A DNA stretch of 64,000 nt from CAZVEE01 sp964625525 (GTDB taxonomy: Bacteria > Pseudomonadota > Alphaproteobacteria > JAJFIK01). The position numbers and the translations under genes are program-made. Where the stretch lies: positions 1 through 64,000 of the forward strand of contig CAZVEE010000002.1 in the NCBI GenBank assembly GCA_964625525.1, in the 5' to 3' direction. Under the pieces are notes generated by a model. It did not search any database. It was given only the letters and a program-made list of their open reading frames with translations, and had not been told where the DNA came from. This document shows, in pieces, positions 17,455-26,945 of the stretch (positions are counted from its first letter, which is position 1; each line of letters starts with the position of its first letter).

Positions 17455-18384
17455 ATGCGTTTGGCTTTCATGGGAACGCCCGATTTCTCCGTGCCCGTTC
17501 TGGCAGAGCTGCTGGGTGCGGGACATGAGGTCGCGGCCGTCTATTGCCAGCCACCGCGCCCAGCCGGACGCGGGCAGCAACCGCGCCCCTCGCCAGTGCA
17601 GGCTTTTGCCGAGCAGCATGGCCTGCCGGTGCGCGATCCCGTGTCGTTGAAAGGGCCGCAGGAGCAGGAGGCCTTCGCCGCCCTCGCCCTCGATGCGGCG
17701 GTGGTGGTGGCCTATGGCTTGATCTTGCCAAGCCCGATTCTCAAGGCGCCGCGCCATGGCTGCCTTAACCTGCATGCCTCGCTATTGCCCCGCTGGCGCG
17801 GGGCCGCACCCATTCAGCGCGCCATCATGGCCGGTGATTCGCAGACCGGCGTGATGGTGATGCAGATGGATGAGGGGCTCGATACAGGCCCTGTGTTGCT
17901 GGCCGAACAGGTGCCCATCGGCCCCCGCATGACGGCGGGCCAGCTCCACGACCAACTCAGCGTCGTGGGCGCCTCGCTTATGCCGCGGGCGCTGGCGGCC
18001 CTTGCGCGCGGTGCGCTGGAGGCTACGCCTCAGCCGGAGGAGGGCGTGACCTATGCCGCCAAGATCGGCAAGACCGAATGCCGCTTGGACTGGACCCGCA
18101 CGGCCGAGGATCTCGATCGTCATATTCGCGGTCTCACGCCCGTGCCCGGTGCCTGGTTCGAGGCGCCTTGCGCCAGCGGCGAACAGGTGCGCTTGAAAAT
18201 CCTCTCCGCCCGCCCCGTGGCTGGCTCCGGCGCCCCCGGCAGCCGTCTGGGGGAAGATCTCACCATTGCCTGCGGCGAAGGCGCGCTGAAGATTGAGAGC
18301 GTGCAGAAAGCGGGCAAAAGCCCCTGCGACGCCGAGGCTTTCCTGCGTGGTTTCTCCTTCGCCCCGGGCGTGGCCATGGGCTAG
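17455..18384 (+). CDS. fmt: Methionyl-tRNA formyltransferase
   Basis: Formylates Met-tRNAfMet using 10-formyltetrahydrofolate. The 309-residue protein shows the N-terminal Rossmann start [20 protein letters not shown], the catalytic/folate region [46 protein letters not shown], and a C-terminal OB-like domain ([19 protein letters not shown]). AAAGGACC precedes the ATG by a few bases. It follows def by 59 bases and precedes truA by three, consistent with one operon. Confidence 0.96.
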   Translation: MRLAFMGTPDFSVPVLAELLGAGHEVAAVYCQPPRPAGRGQQPRPSPVQAFAEQHGLPVRDPVSLKGPQEQEAFAALALDAAVVVAYGLILPSPILKAPRHGCLNLHASLLPRWRGAAPIQRAIMAGDSQTGVMVMQMDEGLDTGPVLLAEQVPIGPRMTAGQLHDQLSVVGASLMPRALAALARGALEATPQPEEGVTYAAKIGKTECRLDWTRTAEDLDRHIRGLTPVPGAWFEAPCASGEQVRLKILSARPVAGSGAPGSRLGEDLTIACGEGALKIESVQKAGKSPCDAEAFLRGFSFAPGVAMG

Positions 18385-18387
18385 GGC

Positions 18388-19155
18388 GTGAGCGTGCGGT
18401 TCAAACTGACCATCGAATATGACGGCGGCCCCTTTGTGGGCTGGCAGCGCCAGGACAATGGGCCGTCGGTTCAAGCGGCGCTGGAAACGGCGGTGACGCG
18501 CTTTTGCGGTGAAACAGCCACGGTCCAGGGGGCCGGGCGGACGGATGCCGGCGTGCATGCGCTGGGGCAGGTCGCGCATGTGGATCTGGCCCGCGACACA
18601 ACGTCCGGGACGGTGCGCGATGCCCTGAACGCGCATATGCGGCCCTTGCCCGTGGCGGTGCTGCGTGCCGAGGCGGTGGCGCCAGACTTCCATGCCCGCT
18701 TTTCGGCCACCAAGCGCCATTACCTCTATCGGCTGCTCAATCGCCGGGCGCCTCCGGCCCTGGCCCAAGGTGCGGTCTGGCCCGTGGGTGTGGATCTGGA
18801 CGCCGACGCCATGCACAGCGCGGCGCAAGTGCTGGTAGGCCGGCATGATTTTACCACCTTCCGTGCCGTCCAGTGCCAGGCCGACAGCCCCGTGCGCACC
18901 CTGGACGCGATCACCGTGGCGCGGGTCGGCGAGGAGCTTCACGTCAGCTGTTCGGCGCGGTCCTTTCTGCACAATCAGGTGCGCTCGCTGGTGGGGTCGC
19001 TCAAGCTTGTGGGGGTGGGGAAATGGTCGGCGCGAGACCTGGCGGCGGCGTTGGAGGCGCGCGACCGGCGGGCCTGCGGACCGGTGGCCCCGCCGCAAGG
19101 ACTTTACTTAACGCGTGTAGACTATGGTGATGAGGCTTCCACTCTGTCGGCTTAG
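18388..19155 (+). CDS. truA: tRNA pseudouridine(38-40) synthase
   Basis: Converts uridines 38-40 of the tRNA anticodon arm to pseudouridine. GTG 18388 is used as the start, three bases after the fmt stop, giving 255 residues that begin [22 protein letters not shown], as in the family. The catalytic aspartate is in [15 protein letters not shown] (near residue 54), followed by the conserved [15 protein letters not shown] and the C-terminal [13 protein letters not shown]. The gene shares translation coupling with fmt. Confidence 0.95.
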   Translation: MSVRFKLTIEYDGGPFVGWQRQDNGPSVQAALETAVTRFCGETATVQGAGRTDAGVHALGQVAHVDLARDTTSGTVRDALNAHMRPLPVAVLRAEAVAPDFHARFSATKRHYLYRLLNRRAPPALAQGAVWPVGVDLDADAMHSAAQVLVGRHDFTTFRAVQCQADSPVRTLDAITVARVGEELHVSCSARSFLHNQVRSLVGSLKLVGVGKWSARDLAAALEARDRRACGPVAPPQGLYLTRVDYGDEASTLSA

Positions 19156-19264
19156 CCGAAAGCGTGGCGTTGCAATGGTTTGGAAATCACGCCAGTGTCC
19201 GCCATGGAACATTTGAGGTAGACGGGGCGTCGAGCATTTCCTCAGCCGGGGACAGACATCCGTG

Positions 19265-20524
19265 ATGTGGTTGGATTGGGCGCGATTCGTGGGGAGCGCC
19301 TTGGCGTTTCTCTTCACTTTAGGCAGCACGCTGCGCGGCGCCGGTTTGATCCTGGCCGCGTTTCTGGGTGTGTGGGCCGCTTTTGCTTTTTACACCGGGG
19401 ATATCCCGCGCGGCATTGCGGTGCTGGCGGCTTGCGGGCTGGTGGTGGTCACGCTGCAAGCAGGCAATCGCGGTGATTGGCTTCGTTTCGTACCCCATGT
19501 GGCCCTGGTGCTGATGGCCGCTTCGGTGGGCTATGGCGTGCATCTGTATGCCTCAGGCCAAGGTGTGTTGATCGCCGAGACACCCCGCACGCCCCCCGCC
19601 GCGCCGGAAACGGTCGAGGCGGACCACCCCTTGCGCACGGCCGTGCTCCCGGAAGAAACCACCGCGCCCGCTTCTACGCCGGAGCTTGCGCCATCGCCTG
19701 CACCCATCTCAGCCACGCAAGGGCCTGCCACACCCGAGCCTGCCGCCCCCGAAGCCGCGGCACAGGAGCGGCCCTCGGCGGAAGAGCGGGCCGAAGCCGC
19801 GCAGGCCCTTTGGGCCAAAGTGGATGAGGGCCGGGGCAGCGCCGAGACCGAACCAGAGCGCACGGCACTGATTGAGCTGCTCCGGGATGGGCAGTCATTG
19901 GCGCGCCGGGATCTATCCTTTCTGACCTTGTCGCGCATGCGCCTTTTGGGCGAGCCGTTGAGCGACGGGGGACCACGGACCGGTCTCGATCTGGAGGGCG
20001 TGCAGCTTTACGGCGCCCGGCTCGAATGCTCCGACCTGGAAGGCGCGCGACTGTCCAGCGCTGTTTTCGCCTTCCCGCAAGGATTGCGCGACGCGCTGGA
20101 CGAGTCCGACCGGTACACCGACGCTCGCTTTGCCAATTTCCGCAGTGCCGATTTGACCGGCGTGGAAGCTGAAGACACGGATTTCCGCTTCGCCAATTTC
20201 GAAAATGTGCGGTTCGGGGCGGCCGATCTCGCAAGGGCGGTGCTGGACTACGCCAATTTGGCCGGTGCTGATCTTTCCGCCGCGCAAGGGTTGACGCGGG
20301 CCCAGTTGCGCCATGCCTGTGTGTCCTCCCAGACGCAATTGCCCCAGGCGATCACCGACGCGGACGAGGGCCCCGTGCCCGGATGGTCCGGCCAGTGCGT
20401 CTCCTATTGGGGGGAAAGCGATCGGCCCGCGCAACCCACGGATTATCCCTTCGCCCGCTATGAGCGCGCGGACGGAGACGACGCGCCGCAGGACCCCAAC
20501 CGTCCGGCCTATTTCTGCGGCTGA
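19265..20524 (+). CDS. Membrane protein with pentapeptide-like repeats
   Basis: A 419-residue protein not matched to a named family. Residues about 10-100 contain three or four hydrophobic segments (FVGSALAFLFTLGS, LILAAFLGVWAAFAFY, IAVLAACGLVVVTL, FVPHVALVLMAASVGYG). Then a Pro/Ala/Glu-rich linker runs to about 180. After a short helical part come pentapeptide-type steps with the A(D/N)LxG or ANF pattern between about 240 and 345 (for example DARFANFRSADLTGVEAEDTDFRFANFENVRFGAADLARAVLDYANLAGADL). Four cysteines are present. ATG 19265 was chosen over the GTG directly before it. It stands alone between truA and the RTX gene. An envelope location with the repeats on either face is possible; function unknown. 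Confidence 0.65.
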   Translation: MWLDWARFVGSALAFLFTLGSTLRGAGLILAAFLGVWAAFAFYTGDIPRGIAVLAACGLVVVTLQAGNRGDWLRFVPHVALVLMAASVGYGVHLYASGQGVLIAETPRTPPAAPETVEADHPLRTAVLPEETTAPASTPELAPSPAPISATQGPATPEPAAPEAAAQERPSAEERAEAAQALWAKVDEGRGSAETEPERTALIELLRDGQSLARRDLSFLTLSRMRLLGEPLSDGGPRTGLDLEGVQLYGARLECSDLEGARLSSAVFAFPQGLRDALDESDRYTDARFANFRSADLTGVEAEDTDFRFANFENVRFGAADLARAVLDYANLAGADLSAAQGLTRAQLRHACVSSQTQLPQAITDADEGPVPGWSGQCVSYWGESDRPAQPTDYPFARYERADGDDAPQDPNRPAYFCG

Positions 20525-20592
20525 GGGGGCTCCGCCTTACGCATTCGACACCTCAATCATTCGTGTGCCGACTTCCCCGCGCGCCCTTGATC

Positions 20593-20607
20593 TGGCATAT
20601 CACTTGC
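20593..20607 (+). promoter_or_regulatory. Sigma-54-like -24/-12 promoter before the RTX gene
   Basis: TGGCAT-ATCAC-TTGC matches the RpoN pattern TGGCAC-N5-TTGC with one substitution and the required GG-N10-GC spacing. It lies about 110 bases before the ATG of the RTX protein in an otherwise gene-free 193-base interval. No activator site was identified. Confidence 0.45.
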
Positions 20608-20717
20608 GGGTGAAGGAGACGGCTGCCCGGCGACGGGTCGGGCAGACCTGTGGCGTTGAGGCTGGGCGCGGGTAAGCGCCAGCCCGCGAGGGTTGTGTCG
20701 GAACAGGGGTCGCGATC

Positions 20718-23700
20718 ATGGCTTTGGACTTGAAGGACCTGACGGCCAGTCAGGGCTTCGTGATCAATGGTGTGCAGACGGGGAGTATTTTGGGCGTATC
20801 GCCCACCTATCTGGGCGACGTCAATGGCGACGGGTTCGATGATTTCGGCGTTCTGGCCGAACGCGCCGGCAGCAATTGGCAGGGCACGGCTTATATCATC
20901 TTCGGCCGCGACGGCGATTTCGGCGCCAGCATTGATCTGAACGATTTAGGCGATGACGCGGCCCAATTCATCGGTCCTTTCGAGCGGGCGCAAGCGAACC
21001 GCATCGGCGCCGCCGGCGATCTGAACAATGATGGCTATGACGATGTGGTCATCGGCGTCAGCCGCGATGACACCTATCTGGTCAACGGCTCCATCGAGAA
21101 ATATGAGGGCGCGGCCTATGTGGTCTTTGGCGGCCCGGATCTGGCCGGGACCGTGGACGTGCTGCCCGCCGCCGATGGCTTCGTATTTGAAGGCAATGAA
21201 CGCTCCAATATCAACACGCCCTGGAACACGGGCGAGGAGCTGGGCTACTCGGTTGGCGACCGGGGCGATTTCAATGGTGACGGCATTGATGACCTGATCG
21301 TCGGGTCCAACGGCGACGACGACACCACGGGTGATGCTTTCGTCATTTATGGCCGTGCTGATGGCGCCTTTGCCGCTGTGCTGAGCCCGGAGGACCTGGA
21401 CGGTACCAACGGCGTGCGCTTCCGTGGTGTGGATACCAATGATGCCACCGGTGCGGCCACCACGCTCGTGGACCTGAACGGCGACGGTGTGGACGACCTG
21501 GTGGTTGGCGCGCGGGCGGCCTCGGTGAATGGGCGCAATGTGTCGGGGGCAGTTTATGTGGTGTTCGGCGGCCAGGATTTTTCCGGCTCGGAACAATTGG
21601 CCGAAAGTGGCGGCATCAATGACCATGCGGGCCTGACACTGGTTGGGCCGTGGGGCATGGGCGTCGGCTGGGCTGTGGATCACGCGGGCGACGTGAATGG
21701 CGACGGCATTGCCGACGTGATCGTCTCCGGCCCGGGCAGCAATGGCTTTGCCTTTCCCGGTGATCCCGGATGGAACCCGCCGGAAGCTTATGTGATCTTT
21801 GGGCGGACGGACGGCTTCCCCGACGTGATCGATCTGGAGACCCTGGACGGCAGCGATGGTTTCACCATCGAAAACATCGGTGTCATCAGCTATCCGCATT
21901 CCTTCGTCAGTGGCGTCGGTGATTTCAACGGCGATGGTTTTGACGACCTGGTCATCGGGGCTGATGACACCAATGGCTATAAGGGCCAGGTGACGCTGAT
22001 CTACGGGCGCGGTGATTACAGCGAGACACCGGTGATCGATGCGGAGTCAGTGGACGGCACAACGGCCGGCCTGCGCCTTACCAACGATTCCACAGTCGGC
22101 GAACTGGGCAACGGCGTGAAGGGTGCCGGTGATATCAATAATGATGGGATCGCTGATCTGCTCATCGGCTCCAATTGGTCGGATATCAGCGGCCAGGATG
22201 CGGGCCAGATGTGGGGCCTCTATGGCTTTCACATTCTGGTGCCGCCGACCGCCATCACGCTGACCAGCGAGAACGTGGACGCAGGTCCGGTGACGGTGGA
22301 TGTCACATTGGCGCTGACCCGGGCGGGCCTGAACCCCATTACACTGGCCTATGAGACCGTGGATGGCACCGCGCTCGCCGGCGAGGATTTCGAGGCGGTC
22401 GCGGGGACACTGACCTTTGAGCCGGGAGAACTCTCCAAGACGGTCACGCTGACGGTCATGCAAAGCCAGCTTGATGAACTGGCGGAAGGGTTTACGCTGC
22501 GCTTCTATGAGGCCCAAGGTGCAGGCTTCGGCGACAGCACCACGGCCGAGGTGGCCATTACCATCCCTGCCAGCGGCATCGTCTCTAACCAAGCACCGCT
22601 CGCGGCTGATGACGCCTTCATTCTGGATGAAGACACGGTCCTCACCGGTGATCTGTTGGCGGATAATGGGGCCGGCGTCGATACGGACCCGGATGATGAC
22701 CTGCTTTCGGTAACGTTGGTGAATGGTGCGCCCTTGGAGCCTGGCGCGCCCATCACGCTCGTCACCGGCGCAGTTGTAGTGGTTGAGGCGGACGGGACGT
22801 TCACCTATACGCCGGCGGCGGATTGGTCCGGCCTTGACACATTTATCTACACGATCTCCGATGGGGCCGGTGGCACGGCGCAAGCCACGGTGAGCATCGA
22901 AACCCTCGCGGTGAATGATGCGCCGGAGGCCGCGGATGACGCCTTCACCCTCGACGAGGACACGGTCCTGGAGGGCTCTGTCCTCGCCGACAATGGCGCT
23001 GGTGCGGATGGCGACCGGGATAGCGCCCCGGACCTGTTGACGGTCACCTTGGTGGACGGGCCTGCGAGCGGCATGCTGACCTTGAACGAGGATGGCAGCT
23101 TCCTTTACACGCCGGATCCAGACTTTGAGGGAGCCGACCGCTTCACCTATCGCCTCAGCGATGGCGAGGGCACCGATACCGCAACCGTGGACTTGACCGT
23201 TGCACCCGTGAATGACGCGCCGGACGCCGTGGATGATGTGTTCGTGATCGATCGCAATGAAACGCTGGTCGGGACTGTGCGAGCGGATAATGGCGCGGGT
23301 CCGGACCAGGATGTGGACGGGGATGCCCTGACCGTGGCCGTGGTGACGCAGCCGGCATCGGGGCTGCTGATGCTCAATGCGGGCGGCTCGTTCATTTATA
23401 CGCCGGATGCCGGGTTCTCCGGTACGGACAGTTTTGTCTACAGCCTCACGGATGAGGCGGGCGCGGTCGCCACTGCCACGGTCACCGTGACTGTGGAGGG
23501 GCCGGAGGTGGCCTACGCCCTGGGCGCGGTCACGAATGAGGGTGCAGAAGGCAGTGCCCTGACCTTCACCGTCACCCGCACCGGTGACACGGATGTGGCC
23601 GGATCGGTCAGCTATGCCATTACGGGATCAGGTGATAATCCGGCGCAAGCAGATGATTTCACGAACACCGTGCTCAGCGGAACAGTGACATTCGCGGCCG

Positions 23701-24359
23701 GTGAGACGGAGCAGGCAATCACCGTCACGCTTGCGGATGATACTGCGCGCGAGGCGGATGAAGAAGGCTTTGCCGTCACCCTGTCCGCGCCGCAAGTGAA
23801 CGGCGGCACCGGGCAGGTAACAACGGGCAGCGTCTCGGCGGTCATTCTCGACAATGATGCGCCGACCGTTGTGGGGACGGCCTTTGCCGACCGGCTTAAA
23901 GGCACCAATGACGCGGATATCCTCGATGGCGGCGGCGGCAACGACTCCATCAAGGCGCGCGGTGGCGATGACCAAGTCATGGGCGGCGCGGGCGCGGACC
24001 GGCTCGATGGCGGCAAGGGCAATGACGTGCTGCTGGGCGGCGCCGGCGATGATCAGCTCAAGGATAAGAAGGGCGCGAACACCTTTGACGGTGGGGCCGG
24101 GATTGACAATATCCGGGGCGGCAAGGGCGCGGATATCTTCATCTTCAAGCCCGGCAACGGTGTGGACTCCATCGCCAAATTCGGCGAGGGCGCGGACCGG
24201 ATCGACCTCACGGGTTTTGAAGGGTTGACCTATGACGCGGTTCTGGACGCGGCCACGCAAGTGAATAAAGACGCGGTCGTCAGCCTGGGCACGGACACGC
24301 TGATCCTAACCAAGACTGACTTGGCGGATCTGAGCGAAGCCGATTTCCTCTTCGCCTGA
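20718..24359 (+). CDS. Large RTX surface/secreted protein with FG-GAP propeller, Calx-beta and cadherin-like repeats
   Basis: A 1213-residue calcium-binding protein, probably exported by a type I system since no N-terminal signal peptide is present. Residues about 1-505 carry seven FG-GAP-type blades with Ca-binding D-N-G-D-G loops (GDVNGDGFDDF, GDLNNDGYDDV, GDFNGDGIDDL, DLNGDGVDDL, GDVNGDGIADV, GDFNGDGFDDL, GDINNDGIADL). Residues about 509-624 form a Calx-beta domain. Three cadherin/VCBS-like repeats follow, each opening with AADDAF/AVDDVF and ending in NDAP, at about 630-930. A second Calx-beta domain lies at about 930-1047. RTX nonapeptides (GGxGxDxxx type) lie at about 1052-1135. The C-terminal 75 residues are of the RTX T1SS-signal type and end in DFLFA. 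No T1SS transporter gene is nearby. Role in adhesion or surface binding is inferred. Confidence 0.88.
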   Translation: MALDLKDLTASQGFVINGVQTGSILGVSPTYLGDVNGDGFDDFGVLAERAGSNWQGTAYIIFGRDGDFGASIDLNDLGDDAAQFIGPFERAQANRIGAAGDLNNDGYDDVVIGVSRDDTYLVNGSIEKYEGAAYVVFGGPDLAGTVDVLPAADGFVFEGNERSNINTPWNTGEELGYSVGDRGDFNGDGIDDLIVGSNGDDDTTGDAFVIYGRADGAFAAVLSPEDLDGTNGVRFRGVDTNDATGAATTLVDLNGDGVDDLVVGARAASVNGRNVSGAVYVVFGGQDFSGSEQLAESGGINDHAGLTLVGPWGMGVGWAVDHAGDVNGDGIADVIVSGPGSNGFAFPGDPGWNPPEAYVIFGRTDGFPDVIDLETLDGSDGFTIENIGVISYPHSFVSGVGDFNGDGFDDLVIGADDTNGYKGQVTLIYGRGDYSETPVIDAESVDGTTAGLRLTNDSTVGELGNGVKGAGDINNDGIADLLIGSNWSDISGQDAGQMWGLYGFHILVPPTAITLTSENVDAGPVTVDVTLALTRAGLNPITLAYETVDGTALAGEDFEAVAGTLTFEPGELSKTVTLTVMQSQLDELAEGFTLRFYEAQGAGFGDSTTAEVAITIPASGIVSNQAPLAADDAFILDEDTVLTGDLLADNGAGVDTDPDDDLLSVTLVNGAPLEPGAPITLVTGAVVVVEADGTFTYTPAADWSGLDTFIYTISDGAGGTAQATVSIETLAVNDAPEAADDAFTLDEDTVLEGSVLADNGAGADGDRDSAPDLLTVTLVDGPASGMLTLNEDGSFLYTPDPDFEGADRFTYRLSDGEGTDTATVDLTVAPVNDAPDAVDDVFVIDRNETLVGTVRADNGAGPDQDVDGDALTVAVVTQPASGLLMLNAGGSFIYTPDAGFSGTDSFVYSLTDEAGAVATATVTVTVEGPEVAYALGAVTNEGAEGSALTFTVTRTGDTDVAGSVSYAITGSGDNPAQADDFTNTVLSGTVTFAAGETEQAITVTLADDTAREADEEGFAVTLSAPQVNGGTGQVTTGSVSAVILDNDAPTVVGTAFADRLKGTNDADILDGGGGNDSIKARGGDDQVMGGAGADRLDGGKGNDVLLGGAGDDQLKDKKGANTFDGGAGIDNIRGGKGADIFIFKPGNGVDSIAKFGEGADRIDLTGFEGLTYDAVLDAATQVNKDAVVSLGTDTLILTKTDLADLSEADFLFA

Positions 24360-24364
24360 CGCCC

Positions 24365-24973
24365 TTAAGCGGGGCCATGCATGCGGTTGATCAGCTCGCC
24401 GATAATGAGGCTGGTCAACACGTCAAGCAGCAATAAGCCAAAACCGGTGAAGCCCTGTCCGCCAATGGCTGTGGTGAAGACGAGCCAACGATAGTAAAGA
24501 CTCAACGCCCAGATGATCAAATTAATGATCACCATGGTGCCGAGCCCGATGACCCCGGCCGCAAACAACAGCGGCGCAGGCAGCACCATCAGGCTCAAAA
24601 ACAGCGCCGACCAATTGAACGCCACCACCAGAACCGTGTAGCGGTCCTGGAACGCCAGCAGGCGCGCTATGAAGATCATCAGAAGGGGGAACATCAGCCA
24701 GTTAATGGCGTACCCCACCGTTTCCAACAGATAAAAACCCGTGCTCATCTCGCGCACCGGCAACTCGGCCGCTGCCTGGATCTGCGGCTCCAAACTGGTC
24801 AGCAGCAAGAAGACCGGCAGCGACAAGCCCAACGCCCAGAACGAGGCCCAAAACCCGTCATAGCTGGTGTCGTAATCGTGGATCGCGTCCGTGTCGTGCC
24901 CGGCGAGGCGCCAGGACACGGCAAGGCCATGACGGGCACGGGCGAGAAGGCCGGGGTCGGGCGTCTCTGTCAT
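24365..24973 (-). CDS. Predicted multispanning inner-membrane protein
   Basis: A 202-residue protein of no recognised family. GAGG before ATG 24973 supports the start; an ATG six codons upstream is less likely. After a hydrophilic N terminus (about 45 residues with an acidic HDTDAIHDYDTSYDGF segment), there are about five hydrophobic segments: FWALGLSLPVFLLLTSL, INWLMFPLLMIFIARLLAF, LVVAFNWSALFLSLMVLPAPLLFAAGVIGLG, MVIINLIIWALSLYYRWLVF and FGLLLLDVLTSLIIGELI. It resembles Yip1/YIP-like topology only in general. It lies 33 bases downstream of pheA on the same strand and may be co-transcribed with kdsB-pheA. It converges with the RTX gene five bases apart. Confidence 0.75.
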   Translation of the reverse strand: MTETPDPGLLARARHGLAVSWRLAGHDTDAIHDYDTSYDGFWASFWALGLSLPVFLLLTSLEPQIQAAAELPVREMSTGFYLLETVGYAINWLMFPLLMIFIARLLAFQDRYTVLVVAFNWSALFLSLMVLPAPLLFAAGVIGLGTMVIINLIIWALSLYYRWLVFTTAIGGQGFTGFGLLLLDVLTSLIIGELINRMHGPA

Positions 24974-25006
24974 GGCGGTCCTCTGCCTCAAGCGAGTGGG
25001 GGCCGG

Positions 25007-25897
25007 TTACGGCGCGGGCGGACTCAGCGGCTCCTCCGCCGGTGCGGCGACACTTTGGCGAAACGGATCGGCCGGATAGGTGCCGACAATTTTCAGATGC
25101 GTGGAAAAGAACGCCAGCTCCTCCAACGCCAATTGCACGGACCGGTCATCCGGATGGCCTTCAATATCCGCATAGAATTGGGTCGCACGGAAGGTCCCGT
25201 CGAGCTGATAGCTCTCCAGCTTCGTCATATTGACGCCGTTGGTCGCAAACCCACCCATGGCCTTATAAAGCGCGGCCGGCACGTTGCGCACGCGAAACAG
25301 GAAGCTGGTGATCACGGGGCTCCCGTCGCGCGGCGCCGGGGCGGGCTCGCGCGCGAACACGAGGAAGCGGGTGGTGTTGTGGGCCGCGTCCTCCACATCT
25401 TTGAGCAGGATATCAAGCCCGTAGATCTCCGCCGCCAGGGCCGAGGCAATGGCGCCGCGCGTGACGTCGCCGGCTTCCGCCACGGCGCGCGCCGCGCCCG
25501 CCGTATCGGCCGCCGCCAGAGCCTGAAGCCCGCGCCCGCGGAGCATGGTGCGGCATTGTCCAAGCGCCATGGGATGGCTCGCCGCTGAGACCAGGCGCTC
25601 CACTGTGGCGCCGCGCGGGGCCAGTAATTGATGGCGGATCGGCAGGAAGCGCTCGCCCACCGCATGAAGATTGGCGTGGGGGACCAAGTGGTGAATATCC
25701 GCCACCCGGCCCGCCACGGAATTCTCCACGGGGATCATGCCCAGCCGCGCCCGGCCCTCTTCGAGGGCCTGAAACGCGTCCTCGAATGTGGGGCAGGCGA
25801 GCGCGGTCAGATCCGGAAAGAACTGGCGGCAAGCCAGATGGGAATAAGCCCCGGGCTCGCCCTGAAAAACGATGGTGGTCTCGGGTGCGGTGCTCAT
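25007..25897 (-). CDS. pheA: Prephenate dehydratase
   Basis: Converts prephenate to phenylpyruvate in phenylalanine biosynthesis. The monofunctional 296-residue enzyme (no chorismate mutase domain) starts at 25897, overlapping the kdsB stop in ATGA. The catalytic domain shows FQGEPGAYSHLACRQFF, the MIPVENSVAG region, HPMALGQCR, and the signature NTTRFLVF, whose Thr-Arg-Phe is essential in the family. An ACT domain follows from about residue 195 (ITSFLFRVRNVPAALYKAMGGFATNGVNMTKLES), which normally senses phenylalanine; the usual ESRP reads ESYQ. A reading frame upstream of this start belongs to kdsB sequence out of frame and is not used. Confidence 0.95.
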   Translation of the reverse strand: MSTAPETTIVFQGEPGAYSHLACRQFFPDLTALACPTFEDAFQALEEGRARLGMIPVENSVAGRVADIHHLVPHANLHAVGERFLPIRHQLLAPRGATVERLVSAASHPMALGQCRTMLRGRGLQALAAADTAGAARAVAEAGDVTRGAIASALAAEIYGLDILLKDVEDAAHNTTRFLVFAREPAPAPRDGSPVITSFLFRVRNVPAALYKAMGGFATNGVNMTKLESYQLDGTFRATQFYADIEGHPDDRSVQLALEELAFFSTHLKIVGTYPADPFRQSVAAPAEEPLSPPAP

Positions 25898-26643
25898 GGG
25901 CGCGCGCCCGGCGCAGACAAGCTCTTGCGGGCTTTGGCGAGATCGGCGGGGGTGTCCACGCTGACGGGGACCGCATCCACCACTGAGACGCCGATGCGCA
26001 TGCCCGCTTCGAGTGCGCGCAGCTGTTCCAGCTTCTCCCGCTGTTCGAGCGGTGAGGGCGGCAGGCTCACAAAGCGATCCAGCGCCGCACGGCGAAAGGC
26101 ATAAATCCCCAAATGGTGAAAGACCGGGCCCGGCCCGCTCGGCGCGGTGGCGCGGGTGAAATAGAGCGCGCGGCCCTGGGTTGCGCCGGGCGCCAAAGCG
26201 ATCACCGCTTTCACGACACTGGGGTCGGCGCACTCGTCCGGATCTTCTGTCGGCACGGCCAAGGTGGCGATGTCACAGTCCTGATCGGCTGTCAGCGGCT
26301 CCAGCGCCGCGGTCACCAGCGCCGGGGGCAGGGTCGGCAGATCCCCTTGCAGATTGACGATGATATCGTGGTGGCGCTCGGGGTCGAGCCGGTCGGCGGC
26401 TTCTTTCACCCGGTCCGAGCCCGACGGGTGCGCGGGATCGGTCATCACCGCCTCACCACCATGGGCGCGCACGACCTCGGCGATTTCTGGATCCCCGGCC
26501 GCAACTGCGACCCGGCCGGCCCCTGCCGCCACCGCCTGTTCCACCACGCGCACGATCATCGGCTTACCGGCGATATCGGCGAGCGGTTTACCGGGCAGGC
26601 GCGTTGCCGCCATACGGGCAGGAATGAGGATCAACGCACTCAT
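25894..26643 (-). CDS. kdsB: 3-deoxy-manno-octulosonate cytidylyltransferase
   Basis: Activates Kdo as CMP-Kdo for lipopolysaccharide inner-core synthesis. The 249-residue protein starts MSALILIPARMAATRLPGKPLADIAGKPMIVRV, with the nucleotide-binding signature Arg and Lys residues. It continues with HPSGSDRVKEAADRL and NLQGDLP (metal-binding Asp), then HLGIYAFRRAALDRFVSLPPSPLEQREKLEQLRALEAG, all conserved. AAGGA lies about ten bases before the ATG. Pairing with pheA is a frequent arrangement in Alphaproteobacteria. Divergent from the cytochrome c gene. Confidence 0.95.
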   Translation of the reverse strand: MSALILIPARMAATRLPGKPLADIAGKPMIVRVVEQAVAAGAGRVAVAAGDPEIAEVVRAHGGEAVMTDPAHPSGSDRVKEAADRLDPERHHDIIVNLQGDLPTLPPALVTAALEPLTADQDCDIATLAVPTEDPDECADPSVVKAVIALAPGATQGRALYFTRATAPSGPGPVFHHLGIYAFRRAALDRFVSLPPSPLEQREKLEQLRALEAGMRIGVSVVDAVPVSVDTPADLAKARKSLSAPGARP

Positions 26644-26945
26644 AAGACGGATATCCTTAGGTCAATAGGGGCGGTCCGCGCCGTGAACAGGTCTTCGGGC
26701 TTGATGGCCCCGTCGCGGTTGGATACTGGAAGGGGGCGGGCGGCTCAAGCATCAGGACCGGCAAGCAGCATCGGGACGGGACGGCAGCGCACAATGCGAC
26801 GCTAACCCGCCCCTGTGAATGCTTGCCCTGGCGCAAGCGGCCCCCTAATCTCCGATCCGTCACGAAGCGATGCCTTTTGGGGCATGGCTCGGTCGTGGCG
26901 GCTTACTTCGAGAAATCGCGCCGGGCGCGCGGGGGTGATTGGCCA
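26644..26945. other. Gene-free interval between kdsB and the cytochrome c gene
   Basis: Three hundred and two bases between divergent genes. It must hold both promoters, but no convincing -35/-10 pair, repeat or small coding sequence was found. The reading frame of the cytochrome stays open upstream to 26823, but that sequence is not family-like. Confidence 0.5.
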
